From NCBI RefSeq assembly GCF_029784165.1, contig NC_073696.1, forward strand, positions 187,526,498-187,590,497: a DNA stretch of 64,000 nucleotides, read 5' to 3'. The position numbers and the translations under genes were made by a program. The first letter of the stretch is position 1. The number at the start of each line of letters is the position of its first letter. The notes beneath the pieces are model-generated. The model was given only the letters and a program-made list of their open reading frames with translations. It searched no databases and was not told the origin of the DNA. Positions 41,581-52,704 of the stretch are shown one piece after another. The stretch is from Wyeomyia smithii. Lineage: Eukaryota; Arthropoda; Insecta; Diptera; Culicidae.

Positions 41581-44399
41581 TTAATTTTCGTTCTGTACAA
41601 CAGAAACTTTCACGTGTGAAATACATTGTCTCTTGAACTCCGCAAGCGTTGGTGCACGTTTAACATGTCTTGGCATCGAATTGAAAAAAATTATACCTTT
41701 ATAAAACAATGAATTTTGTGAAGCTCTTGTTAGAAAGAAAGGTGTTCTTAGTTCATCCGCGTTTCTAGTGTTATATCTATGAAAATCTCTTCCTCTTTCA
41801 ATTCGATCACACAAATATTGAGGTAGCAAACCATTGATTATTTTGAAAATGAACACCATAGACAAATAAACTTCACGGATAACCATTGCAAAGCGTCCAA
41901 CATAAAGGTAGAGGAAGTTAATCTATCACAATTTAAAATCAAACGCATTATTCTATTCTGCAAACGCTGTAACCTCAATAATTGTGTGTTATTGGCCAAA
42001 AACAAAAAGGTAGGGCAAAAATCCAAATGTGGAGAGATGATTGACTTGTATAGCTGTATTTTACTACTAATCGTTAATTCGTTTTTCAAACGGCATAGAA
42101 TTCCATACTTTTTGGCAATTTTCTTGATGACATTGTCAATGTGAGCGTTGAACTTTAGGTTGTCATCAATAATCACGCCAAGATATTTAATCTCCCGAAC
42201 GCGACCAATTGCCTCATCATCAATCAAAACAGAGACATCGTCATTTACAACGGTGCGCGAGAAAATCATATATTTAGTTTTATCTATATTTAATTTCAAT
42301 TGCTTATACTTCAACCATCTGTTTAGAGAACGTAAATCTTCGTTCAAGTGTGAAACGGCTTCTTCTACATTCTTAGCTGCAATGAATAATACGGTGTCGT
42401 CGGCAAAAAGATTGATATCACAAAAACGTAAAACTCGTCGCATGTCATTTATATACATAATGAACAAAAGGGGCCCTAATACACTTCCCTGTGGAACTCC
42501 AAGATCATTCTCCACGGGACTAGATACCGAATCATTAAAAACAGTCCGTTGAGTTCTGTCAGACAAATAGCTCTCAAACCATCTGAATGCAGTACTCGAA
42601 ATTCCAAAGCGCTTGATTGTGTTCAACAATAAGGGCCTAGAAATTGTCTCAAAAGCGCGTTTTAGATCCAAAAAAACAGCAAATATTGTGTCTCTATTCT
42701 CTAAGTTGTCTTTCCATTTTGCTAGTACTAAGATCAACGCGGTTTCACACGAATGGCCTTCCCGGTAGCCAGATTGTTCCGGAATTAATAACGAGTTACT
42801 ATTTAAATATTCTAACAGCTGACCTTTAACAACAAGTTCTAATATCTTTTCTAACGTGTGTAACATGTTGATGGGACGAAACTCTTCGGCTTTAATCGTT
42901 CCAGCAACCTTTTGAATCGGAACAACCAACGATTCTTTCCACACTTTAGGCACGTACCCAGTTAGCAATGATTTATTAATAAGGTTCAGCAGAGTGTGAC
43001 CAATAACATTGAAGCAATCTTGAATGACCCTAGCATTTACATTGTCTACTCCAGCCGTTTTACCTAATGAAAAACAAATATTTTTAAGGTCATCCATTGT
43101 GATTGGGTGAAAACCATCAAATCTACTATTAACGTTAGTCGGCTGTTTTATTTCATCCGGTTCATCGACCAGTTCAATTGATTGATTGATCAATGAAACA
43201 CTATTGATGAAATAATCATTGAACTTACTAGCAATTACTTGTTCTGTTTGTTCTAATGTGCCATCAAAAGTTATGGACCGCGGTTTATTATTACTAGGTT
43301 TTAATAAAGATTTCAAAATTTTCCATAACTCTTTGCTGTTGTATTGATGCTGAATAATCTTCCTCTGTATATATTCACAACGCGTCTTTTTTAACGTTTG
43401 TGAATACTTATTACGCGCGATCGTGTACTCCTTCCAATGATTCTGCCTGTTAGACCTACAAAACTTTTTGTACAATTTATCCCTCTTGCGTTTAAGGCGC
43501 AAAAGATCAAAATTGTACCAGCTGTTCGAGTTTTTCAGAGAAACTAATTTGTGTTCAACTAATTGATTCGTACACGTTTTCAAGATGTTTGTAAGAACAG
43601 CTGCCGAATCATCTAAATTACGGCCCGCGATTGGAAAATCCAAGCTTCTTTCAACAAGATTCGAAACAGCCTGTTTCGAATATTTTCTCCAGCATTTCAA
43701 TTTTATTAAATCATTATAATCATTCATTATATCTAATACATTAATCATCAATGTCTCATGATCGGTTATTTTCAAGTCGGAATTCGTAACTGAACGAATA
43801 GAATCAAAATTGGAATAAACATGATCAATCAAAGTTCTACTTCGCTGAGAAATGCGCGTATATTCGTCAACACTTTGTTTTAAATTGAAAGATTCAACTA
43901 AGCGCTTCAAATGATTCGAATTTGCATCATCACGCCAGTTAATATTGAAATCACCAGCCAATATGTTCAATTTACTAAAATCAAGAAATTCCTCAAGCCA
44001 GTTTTCCAATATTTCAAGGAAACGCTGGTCACTGGTATTAGGAGAATGATATAAAACACCAAAATTACCCAACTTCATGCCACGAATTACTGTAATGCCC
44101 AAGAACCAGTTACCATCCTTAGCTTCGTTTCGGCAAAGCTCGAACTGAACCGATTCTCTGACATAAATAGCAACACCGCCAGTTTGTCTAGAGTGTGATA
44201 AACAAGCAGCAACGTTATATCCCGGAATACTATATTGATCAAATGCTTCAATATCGACAATATGTGTCTCTGATAAGAACACTAAAAGTGGACGTTTATC
44301 TTCAACAACCTGACGTAATGCAACGTAGTTTGTTGTCAACCCTGCAATATTAAAATACAGAAAATCAATGTGATTCACACTCTTCTTGGAACTTGTTTG
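41581..44399 (-). pseudogene. CR1/L2-type ORF2: endonuclease plus reverse transcriptase, one frameshift
   Basis: The long frame (44,399-41,838) keeps every catalytic block. Endonuclease: LYFNIAGL, FLSETHIV (glutamate), LAGDFNINW, LIDHVYSN and ITDHETL. Reverse transcriptase: AVFLDLKRAFETISR (box A), LGVPQGSVLGPLLFIMYIND (box B), LFADDTVLF (box C) and YLGVIIDDNLKFNAHI. Near 41,880 one frameshift moves the C-terminus (VIREVYLSMVFIFKIINGLL, FYKGIIFFNSMPRHVKRAPT) into another frame ending at 41,581. The frame opens directly after the ORF1 TAG, in the same frame; its first codons read QTSSKKSVNHIDFLYF and the first ATG lies about 100 codons in, inside the endonuclease. Product would nick target DNA and copy element RNA. 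Confidence 0.85.
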
Positions 44400-45797
44400 C
44401 TATTTATTGAAACGCAAGCTGCTTCTCTTTTGATTAAAAAGTCTTTTATAAATCACGCACTCTGAACTGAATGCGGCATGGTTGACGTCCAAGTTCATTT
44501 TACGCTCTCTATTCATTTTTAAACAATTAACGCATTTCAATACAGTAGACGTGCACTCAGATGTCTTGTGCTTTTGGCTACACCTAGAGCATGTATCACA
44601 ATTTTTGCAATCCATGCTCTTGTGTCCAAATTCTCCACATTTGAAGCATCTCAACACGTTTATCGCGGGAAGTACTAAGCATCGATCAAACTCTACATTC
44701 ACTTGCTTAGCAGCTAATAAGCTATTATACGCTTCTAAATCAACTTCTATTACCGCGCTATACTTGTTATAAGTGAAGCGTGGATTTTCAAAGGTATTTA
44801 CTACTTTTATATTATTTATTGTGATGCCTTCATTTTGACTCTTTAAATAGTCAATGAAAACATCAGGAGAAAGATTCTCGCTCATGCCCACTATTTTCAA
44901 TCTTGGCACCGATGTGGGTACAACAGCGCTGTAATTTTCACCCAGATTATTTTCAATGCCATTTTTCACATTTTCAACATTTTCGCCAATAGCGCATTCA
45001 ACAATAATGGAACCATCTTTACCGTTCCTAAAATTACTAACTTTGTGTGTTTTTGGATCTAAGTTAGTTTTCAAAAACTTCCGAGTTTCCTCGCAAGCTT
45101 GTTTGGACTCTTTAGGTTTAATCACAATAACCGGACGAGTCTTAGGTTTGGCCGGTTTAAAACCATTATTATTATTACTATTACTAATCATTTGACTTGT
45201 ACTCGTTTTTTTACTTTTACTGTGTCTTTTAACGACTTCCGCAAATGTTGCGTCGTCATCAAAGACATCATTTTGATCGTTGTTATCATATTCAATTTTG
45301 CGCTTTTTGCCGATTTGGTCCGATTCAGAAGGAACCGGCCCATTCCGCGCGCGAGCATCTTTCATCGCAGCTATATTCTGACGCGTATTTAATTCCAAAA
45401 CTGAGTTATTCAATTTTTCAAATTGCTCACAAAATAATTTTTCAAGAGACTCATTAACATTTAATCTCAACTGTTCAACACCGGCACTCAACGCGTTGTT
45501 TATCTGGGCCGATATTTGGTCTCGCATTGCAATGACCGAATCAGTGAGAGAAGATAATTTCTTCATCTCTTCTTCGATACGCTTGACGTCCGAAACCAAA
45601 TGCTGCCCACCACAACACTGGTTTGATAAACATTCATCACACTTGAAGCAAAGGTTATCGTTATCTGTTATAATCTTTGCCGTTGCCTTGGTGAGTCCAG
45701 TGCACTTGTAGTGAAACAAACGTGCACAGTTGAAGCCCACACATTTCAACGGCAAATCCGATAGGACAATTGCCGTTCCACAGCCAGAACAAATCAT
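44400..45797 (-). CDS. CR1/L2-type ORF1: PHD-like finger and zinc-knuckle RNA-binding protein
   Basis: An intact frame of 465 codons beginning at the ATG at 45,797. The N-terminus (about residues 3-60) is a PHD-like cysteine/histidine finger: CSGCG, CVGFNC, FHYKC and CFKCDEC. A coiled-coil-like segment follows (about 70-140), then a basic, serine-rich linker with KKRKIEYDNN. Residues 215-330 look like the RNA-binding fold found in such ORF1 proteins. The C-terminus carries knuckles CFKCGEFGHKSMDC, CSRCSQKHKTSEC and a CVNC...H...C variant. It likely coats element RNA. It ends in TAG at 44,400-44,402 in frame with ORF2. Only the stop separates them. Confidence 0.85.
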   Translation of the reverse strand: MICSGCGTAIVLSDLPLKCVGFNCARLFHYKCTGLTKATAKIITDNDNLCFKCDECLSNQCCGGQHLVSDVKRIEEEMKKLSSLTDSVIAMRDQISAQINNALSAGVEQLRLNVNESLEKLFCEQFEKLNNSVLELNTRQNIAAMKDARARNGPVPSESDQIGKKRKIEYDNNDQNDVFDDDATFAEVVKRHSKSKKTSTSQMISNSNNNNGFKPAKPKTRPVIVIKPKESKQACEETRKFLKTNLDPKTHKVSNFRNGKDGSIIVECAIGENVENVKNGIENNLGENYSAVVPTSVPRLKIVGMSENLSPDVFIDYLKSQNEGITINNIKVVNTFENPRFTYNKYSAVIEVDLEAYNSLLAAKQVNVEFDRCLVLPAINVLRCFKCGEFGHKSMDCKNCDTCSRCSQKHKTSECTSTVLKCVNCLKMNRERKMNLDVNHAAFSSECVIYKRLFNQKRSSLRFNK

Positions 45798-46159
45798 CGC
45801 ACACAACACACGTTAACACGGGACGCTATACCAACAGACATGCAGGGAAACAAGAGATAGGCAAAAAAAAAATGATCACCACCGCAGCTAATGCGCTGGG
45901 GGGATTTTATTTAAACAAACTTTAATGCGAACAAGCTGCTTAAGCAACTGTTCTTGTACTTAGCCTTGTGTAGATTCACTACCGAAACACGTTAGAATAT
46001 ATCTACCGTGAATCACTTCACTATTTCACACGTAAAATAACGATTAAATATCACCACAAAATAACACGAACTACTCTGTTCGCCATCAAAGACCGATGCA
46101 GATAAAAGCAACTGACATTGAAAACACTAATTTTCATTTGCACGGGTAGAAATAAAATC

Positions 46160-46800
46160 TCGAAAACGGGCAAAATGACTCATGATTTCATGATTTGGAT
46201 GCATTTTTATGGTATGAATATACACCATGAGTAAAGACTCATGGAATCATGAGCCAATTGTTCGTAACGCACCCCGTGCGTTACTGTTTTGCTGACATTA
46301 TGAGCAATTTGGATTCAAACCATGATTTATGGGTCATGAAATTTGACTCATTAGACTCATGAAATCGGGCGTTCGATTTATGAAATCTCCCTTTGACTCA
46401 TGGAACCATGATTTTGATTTATGAAATCATGAAATGCGAGTCATAAAATATAGCATTTGGCTCCCGGAATCGAGTGTTCGATTTATGAATTTTTGCTTTG
46501 GCTTTTTCTAACCCATGAAATTATGAGCTGAACTCGTGAAATCATGAGTCACGAGTCATGCAATTTAGCATTTGACTCCAGGAATCGGGCGTTCGATTTA
46601 TGAATTCTTGCTTTGGCTACTGGAACCATGATTTTGATTTATGAAATCATGAGTTGCGAGTCGGGACATATAGCATTTGACTCATGAAATCGGGTGTTCG
46701 ATTTATAAAACCTTGCTTTGATTTAGGAAATCATGAATTGAATCCATGATTGATTGGGCTAGTTTAATGAGATCATGATTTGTGCGATCCGATTCAGGAA
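46160..46800. repeat. CATGA-rich minisatellite, four units of about 105-115 bp
   Basis: CGGGCGTTCGATTTATGAA and close variants occur near 46,364, 46,471, 46,585 and 46,690. Each unit also includes ATTTGACTC and a TTTATGAAATCATGA block. Many short ATGA/TCAT palindromes result. Confidence 0.75.
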
Positions 46801-47703
46801 ATTGCCCAATCCGCACGAGAGTCACAAATGAAATAAGACTTTTTTCTTACAATTGTCCCCCGAATGTTTTAAAAATAATATGGAAATAGTTTTTGTACGC
46901 GAGTAACCATTACTTTTTATAGAAAAACTTGTGTTAGTTTTCTTACAAAAGACACTAGCGCTATGTTTATAAAACAAATTTTTCTTTTATTTTGTCTCTG
47001 TGATAATTGAACTTAAATTTATTTATTCTTCTCTAAAGGGTCACAGGCGAAATTATTCCACTTGTGAAACGAAATTATTTTTTCCATTAAGTAGTCACGG
47101 TGATAATTTGAAGTACAAATGGTATGTTGTCTTAGGATAGTCACTAAGTCATTAAAAGGTACATTTAAATTTTTCTGATAACTTCAAGGTGACCTTCATA
47201 GGAATAGTTTCTCCTGTTAGTCACTGTGACTTCTGTGAGACAATATTTGTCAAAAGTTTTGTTCAATAGAATTTGTGACCTTTTGAAAAAAAAACTTATA
47301 TGTTATTAACATTGTCGCAGTGATTTTTTTTTTTTTTTTCTTCACATAACATTTATTTGACACGGCACAAATACAATTTAATGTTTAACGGCGCCAATTA
47401 TATCTGATGACTTAAAAACTAAAGCAAATTTTTTATCCTCGCTGCCGACTACGAGCTGAAATTAAGTCTAACTTAAAACTAGCATGGGATTTCCAATCAG
47501 TGTTTTGTTGTTCAATGGTCGTCTGATAATCGTCGAATGGCATGTATGGATTCGTTCTGCTGAGCCACGATGTCGTGAGTTGGGACAGAGGCTCGTAGTC
47601 CTTGGGTCCTGGTTCTATTGTGCGGGGTCTGGTTGCTGGTTTTGTGCTTAAGGTTCAAACGTGTTCTTGTCGTTTTGTTGGGTGTAGACGGAGGGGAACG
47701 GGA

Positions 47704-50700
47704 CTAGACTGGGGCGTGGATGGATTTCAGGAAAACGTATATAAGGGACATGTAGGATAGGTCACGGCTCGCCAAGACATCACGAACAGGAACAGCCGGC
47801 TGCCTACTTTCGGCCTGCAGGGAAGCTATTAATTTAGACCTGGCGTCACGGTGTACAGGGCATGACCAAACCACATGCTCTATGTCGTGATAACCCTCAC
47901 CACAGGCACAGATACCACTTTCCCCGAGCCCAACACGACGGAGGAGCGCGTCAAATCTATAGTGATTGGACATAAGCCGGGACATCACACAAATGAAATC
48001 CCGACCTACATCCAACCCCTTGAACCACGGGTTCGTCGATACTTTGGGGATTATGGAATGTAACCACCTTCCCAATTCCCCTCTGGTCCAAGCATTTTGC
48101 CAACTGATGATCGTATTCTGACGTACAAGTGCGAAAAATTCATTAAAGGCAATTGGTCTTTCATAAATATCACCGTTTGTTGCGCCCACCTTAGCCAAAG
48201 AGTCCGCTTTCTCATTGCCCGGTATCGAGCAGTGAGAAGGGACCCACGCTAAGGTAATCTGAGTGGATTTTTCGGATAAAGCACTCAGATGTTCCCGTAT
48301 TTTCCCCAGGAAATACGGAGAGTGCTTAACATCTTTCATCGATCGGAGAGCCTCAATGGAACTGAGACTGTCCGTAAAGATGAAATAATGGTCCGTGGGC
48401 ATTTTTCCGATAATCCCTAGGGTGTACTGAATTGCAGCTAATTCTGCGACGTAAACAGAAGCAGGATTATCGAGCTTATGGGAGACGGTTAAATTGTTAT
48501 TGAATTATTGTCGCAGTTGATGTTTCGATATTTATTGGAAAAAATTTTAGGGATCTGCTGCACGCGTAAATGATCCGGGATTCCACGAGTTTCTTCTATC
48601 ATGGATGTATCGAAAAACACAGTAGAATCAGAAGTATTTGATAAGTCGACACGATTTGGAATATTCGAAGAAGGGTTAATATTTTGGGACATGTGATTGA
48701 AATACAATGTCATAAAACGGGTTTGAGAATTAAGTTCGATTAACCTTTCAAAATTTTCAATCACGGGACGGTTCAAGACCTCACATTTGATTAGAATACG
48801 AGAAGACTGGCTCCAGAAGCGGTTTTTCAATGGTAGTACTCCAGCTAAAACCTCCAAACTCATCGTATGGATCGACTGCATGCAACCTAAGGCGATACGC
48901 AAACAACGATATTGTATTCGCTCCAGTTTGATCAAATGTGTGTTTGCTGCGGAGCGGAAGCAGAAACACCCGTATTCAATAACAGACAATATCGTTGTTT
49001 GGTAAAGCCTTATGAGGTCTCCTGGATGGGCTCCCCACCATTGTCCGGTTATTGTACGAAGAAAATTCACTCTTTGTTGACATTTTTTCATCAGATACCT
49101 CACGTGACAACCCCAGGTGCCTTTAGAGTCGAACCAGACACCAAGATATTTGTGTACCAAAACCTGAGAAATCGTTTTACCCATTAATTGTGTTTGAAGC
49201 TGAGCAGGTTCATGCTTCCTAGAAAAAACTACTATCTCAGTCTTCTCCGGAGAGAATTCGATACCTAGCTGTAAAGCCCAAGCAGACAAATTGTCCAAGG
49301 TATCTTGCAATGGTCCTTGCAAATCGGCAGCTTTGGCTCCTGTAACAGAGATTACACTGTCGTCTGCAAGTTGTCTTATCGTGCATGAATTTGCCAGACA
49401 TTCGTCGATGTCATTTACATAAAAGTTGTAAAGAAGGGGGCTTAAACATGAGCCCTGGGGAAGACCCATGTAGCTAATGCGAAAAGTTGCCAAATCGCCA
49501 TGCGTAAAATGCATGTGCTTTTCGGACAACAAATTGTGCAAAAAATTGTTCAAAATTGGAGAAAATCCTTGTCAGTGAAGTTTACCCGAAAGAATGTCAA
49601 TAGAAACGGAATCAAAAGCCCCCTTAATGTCCAAGAACGCAGACGCCATTTGTTCTTTACGAGCATACGCCAGCTGAATATCTGTTGAAAGCAACGCAAG
49701 ACAATCATTCGTCCCTTTGGCACGGCGGAAGCCAAATTGAGTTTCTGATAGTAGACCATTTGATTCGACCCAGTGGTCTAAACGACGGAGTATCATTTTT
49801 TCCATCAATTTCCGGATACAGGATAGCATTGCAATCGGCCTATAAGAGTTGTGATTAGAAGCTGGTTTCCCTGGTTTTTGGATGGCGATCACCTTCACTT
49901 GCCTCCAATCCTGCGGTACAATGTTTTGCTCCAGGAACTTATTGAACAAGTTCAACAAGCGCCTCTTGGCATTGCCGGGTAGATTCTTCAACAAGTTGAA
50001 TTTGATTCTATCTAATCCAGGCGCGTTATTGTTACAGGACAGGAGGGCAACTGAAAATTCTGCCATCGTAAAAGGTGATTCTATCGCGTCGTGGCCCGGA
50101 GACGCATCGCGAACAATATTTTGCTCAGGAACAGAGTCCGGACATACTTTCCTGGCAAAATCAAATATCCACCTACTTGAAGACTCCTCGCTTTCGTTGA
50201 CCGTTACGCGATTCCGCATTCTTCGGGCTGTGTTCCAAAGAGTGCTCATCGATGTCTCCCTCGACGTCTCGTTCACGAACCGACGCCAATATCCACGTTT
50301 CTTTGCTTTAGCCAAGCTTTTAAGCTTGGTATCAAGCTCCGAATACCGTAAATAGTCGCCAGGTATACCTCCCGTCTGGTAGGCCTTAAACGCGTCGGAT
50401 CTTTGCGTGTAGACATCGGAGCACTCTTGGTCCCACCACGGAGTGGGAGGCCGTTCTTTGATCGTTACGCCGGGATATTTTTTCGTTTGGGCTTGCAACG
50501 CGGCGTCGAGAATCAAGCCCGCGAGGAGGTTGTATTCTTCAAGTGGTGAATGATGTTGAATCGACTCGACCGCTTTTGAAATCATTTCCTCGTATAACTT
50601 CCAATCGACATTTCGTGTGAGGTCATACGGAATGTCAATTGGTCGCATGCGAGTTGACCCGTTAGTAATTGAAATAAGAATAGGCAGATGGTCGCTACCG

Positions 50701-51341
50701 TGAGGATCGAGGATTACCTTCCATGTGCAATCCAACCGTAGCGACGTCGAACATAAGGATAGATCCAAAGCGCTTGGGCGCGCTGGAGGTTTCGGGATAC
50801 GTGTCATTTCACCGTTGTTTAAAATAGTCATGTCGAAGTCATCGCAAAGGTTATAGATTAAAGAGGAGCGGTTATCATTGTATGGGGAACCCCAAGCCAC
50901 GCCATGAGAGTTGAAGTCTCCCAAAATCAAACGTGGCGAGGGAAGAAGTTCTATTAAATCAAAGAGCAGCCGTTGCCCAACCTGTGCTCTGGGGGGAATA
51001 TATATTGAGGCAATACAAAGCTCTTTACCTTGTATTGTCATTTGACATGCGACAACTTCGATGCCTGGAATCGAGGGGAGGTTAATACGATAGAAAGAAT
51101 AGCACTTTTTAATCCCTAAAAGTACTCCTCCATATGGGGTGTCTCGATCAAGGCGAATAATATTAAAATCATGGAAGTTGAGATCAATATTTGAAGTAAG
51201 CCAAGTTTCACAAAGGGAAAATGCATCGCATTTGTTTTTATTTATCAAAACTTTAAACGAATCAATTTTTGGTAAAATACTTCTACAATTCCACTGTAAG
51301 ACAGAGATAGAATCCTTCATATACGCAGTTGAATTAGGCAT
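47704..51341 (-). pseudogene. I-type ORF2: endonuclease, reverse transcriptase, RNase H; two lesions
   Basis: The start ATG at 51,341 overlaps the ORF1 stop (ATGCCTAA). Endonuclease: LQWNCRSI, SLCETWL, LGDFNSHGVAWG, SDHLPIL. Reverse transcriptase: NAPGLDRIKFNLL, IQKPGKPA, AFLDIKGAFDSVS (box A), then TGA at 49,572-49,574 in KLH-QGFSPIL, then GLPQGSCLSPLLYNFYVNDI (box B) and RQLADDSVI (box C). Near 48,490 a deletion with frameshift removes the first RNase H strand, including the TDGS aspartate. VYVAELAAIQY, FTDSLSS and VPSHCSIPGNEKADSLAK remain, then the CACGEG...H...C knuckle-like tail. The ORF ends at 47,704. The two lesions should block a full product. Confidence 0.9.
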
Positions 51342-52704
51342 CGAAGGATACAATCGCTGCAAGGAGAGGCCATTGGGCAGTCAACTGCTTCAAAAATGAT
51401 CTAACTGTTGGGAGGAATGCTGTAAGAAAAATTTTAATTGGATCGGGTACATTGAAAGTTTCAAAAATCCAGTCCACAATGTCAGAAAATTTCACTAATC
51501 CAGAGTTTGTTTCATCAACTGGGAGTGTAAAAGGAGCAACTGGGGTTTTAGATGTTCCTGGCAGTGCTGGGAACTCCTTCTGAGACTTTAAATTTGCCAG
51601 CCCAGGAGGAGTTTGCTTCGGTTTTTCCGCAGCACTGTTTGGTTTGTTTGTAACTTTCATTTCACTTTGAGAAATCTTAGGACCTTTTCTTGGAAGTTTA
51701 GGAGAGGAAATATTTTTCCTCTTTCTAGACTCCCCAGGATTGGCGTAAGATGCTCCCGCTGGTGAATCGTCAGAATCGGTTTCATCAGAGGACAACAGAT
51801 CGAAGGGGTTCGAAGTAACGGGAGAAGTGGTAACGGTCTTCTTCAGCATGTCAGCGTAGGAACGCTTTGAACGCTCTTTGAGAGACCGTTTTATTTTATC
51901 CCTGCGCTGCATGTACACCGCACATGTCGAGAGCTCATGCAGATTTTCTCCGCAGTGAATACACTTTTCAGCGTTAACACTGCAAGAATCTTCCGCATGA
52001 GACTCCCCACACTTGCCACAACGTGCCTTATTGCAGCAGTAGGCGGCTGTATGGCCTAACTGCTTGCAATTCAGGCAGTTCATGACGCGGGGCACGTAGA
52101 GCCTCACAGGGAGACGAACCCGGTGGATCGAGACGTGGCTTGGTAGTGCAGACCCGGCGAACGTAACTCGAAACGAGTCTGACGGAGTGTATACTGTTTT
52201 GCCACCGATGATCGATGCTGACCGCAATTGCTTGCAGTCGAGCACCTTTACTTCGGGACACGTTTTGTTCTTAAAGCACCCTTTGGCACTTTGCAGTATA
52301 CACTCGACGGACAGACTCGAATCGGTTATGACACCGTCGATCTCCACGTCTCGTGCGGGTATGTAAACGCGATACTCGCGTGTGAAGAGCTCAGAGCAAG
52401 CTATATCGTTGGCCTCTTTCAGGTTACCGACAACGACACGGAGCTTGTTAGGCCGGACCTTGGAAATTTCGGTCACGCCCTTGTACGCCTTCATCAGGTC
52501 TTTAGAAATCTGCAAGAGGTTCAACTTTTTCGATTTCGGTCCTGCCTTTGGCCGAAAATAAACAGTATAGCTGCCCTGGGCTCCGTCTGGGTAAAGCCTG
52601 GGGCGAGGGGGGACTGAAGAATGAACAGGGGAGGGGGTAACAGAAGGGTCAGGGTCAGAGGGGTTCGGGGATGGTGGCGCGGGAGGCGAGGGATCTACAT
52701 CCAT
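51334..52704 (-). CDS. I-type ORF1: gag-like RNA-binding protein, intact
   Basis: An uninterrupted frame of 456 codons. The N-terminal 40 residues are proline-rich. The middle (about 45-190) holds YTVYFRPKAG and ELFTREYRVYIPARDVEI, shared with the decayed plus-strand copy at 33.1-33.7 kb. Three zinc knuckles follow at about 208-265: CLNCKQLGHTAAYC, CGKCGESHAEDSC and CIHCGENLHELSTC. The rest is basic and serine-rich (KRSLKERSKRSYADMLKK) with a final hydrophobic segment. The family binds element RNA in cytoplasmic particles and returns it to the nucleus. The stop overlaps the ORF2 start, so ORF2 may be made by termination-reinitiation (inference). Confidence 0.9.
   Translation of the reverse strand: MDVDPSPPAPPSPNPSDPDPSVTPSPVHSSVPPRPRLYPDGAQGSYTVYFRPKAGPKSKKLNLLQISKDLMKAYKGVTEISKVRPNKLRVVVGNLKEANDIACSELFTREYRVYIPARDVEIDGVITDSSLSVECILQSAKGCFKNKTCPEVKVLDCKQLRSASIIGGKTVYTPSDSFRVTFAGSALPSHVSIHRVRLPVRLYVPRVMNCLNCKQLGHTAAYCCNKARCGKCGESHAEDSCSVNAEKCIHCGENLHELSTCAVYMQRRDKIKRSLKERSKRSYADMLKKTVTTSPVTSNPFDLLSSDETDSDDSPAGASYANPGESRKRKNISSPKLPRKGPKISQSEMKVTNKPNSAAEKPKQTPPGLANLKSQKEFPALPGTSKTPVAPFTLPVDETNSGLVKFSDIVDWIFETFNVPDPIKIFLTAFLPTVRSFLKQLTAQWPLLAAIVSFDA

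Larger units (their letters stand above)
41450..45895 (-). mobile_element. Nearly intact CR1/L2-type non-LTR retrotransposon
   Basis: A minus-strand element of about 4.4 kb with a short 5' UTR, ORF1, ORF2 and an A/T-rich 3' end containing AATAAATAAATAG near 41,490. The two-ORF layout, PHD-like ORF1, endonuclease, reverse transcriptase and the C-terminal FYKGIIFFNSMPRHVK block fit the CR1/L2/Crack group. No RNase H is present. Boundaries are approximate because no target duplication was found. Confidence 0.8.

Noticed and set aside
46160..46800. CRISPR-like array
   Set aside because: Units are about 110 bp, imperfect throughout and without repeat/spacer structure; a eukaryotic minisatellite explains it.
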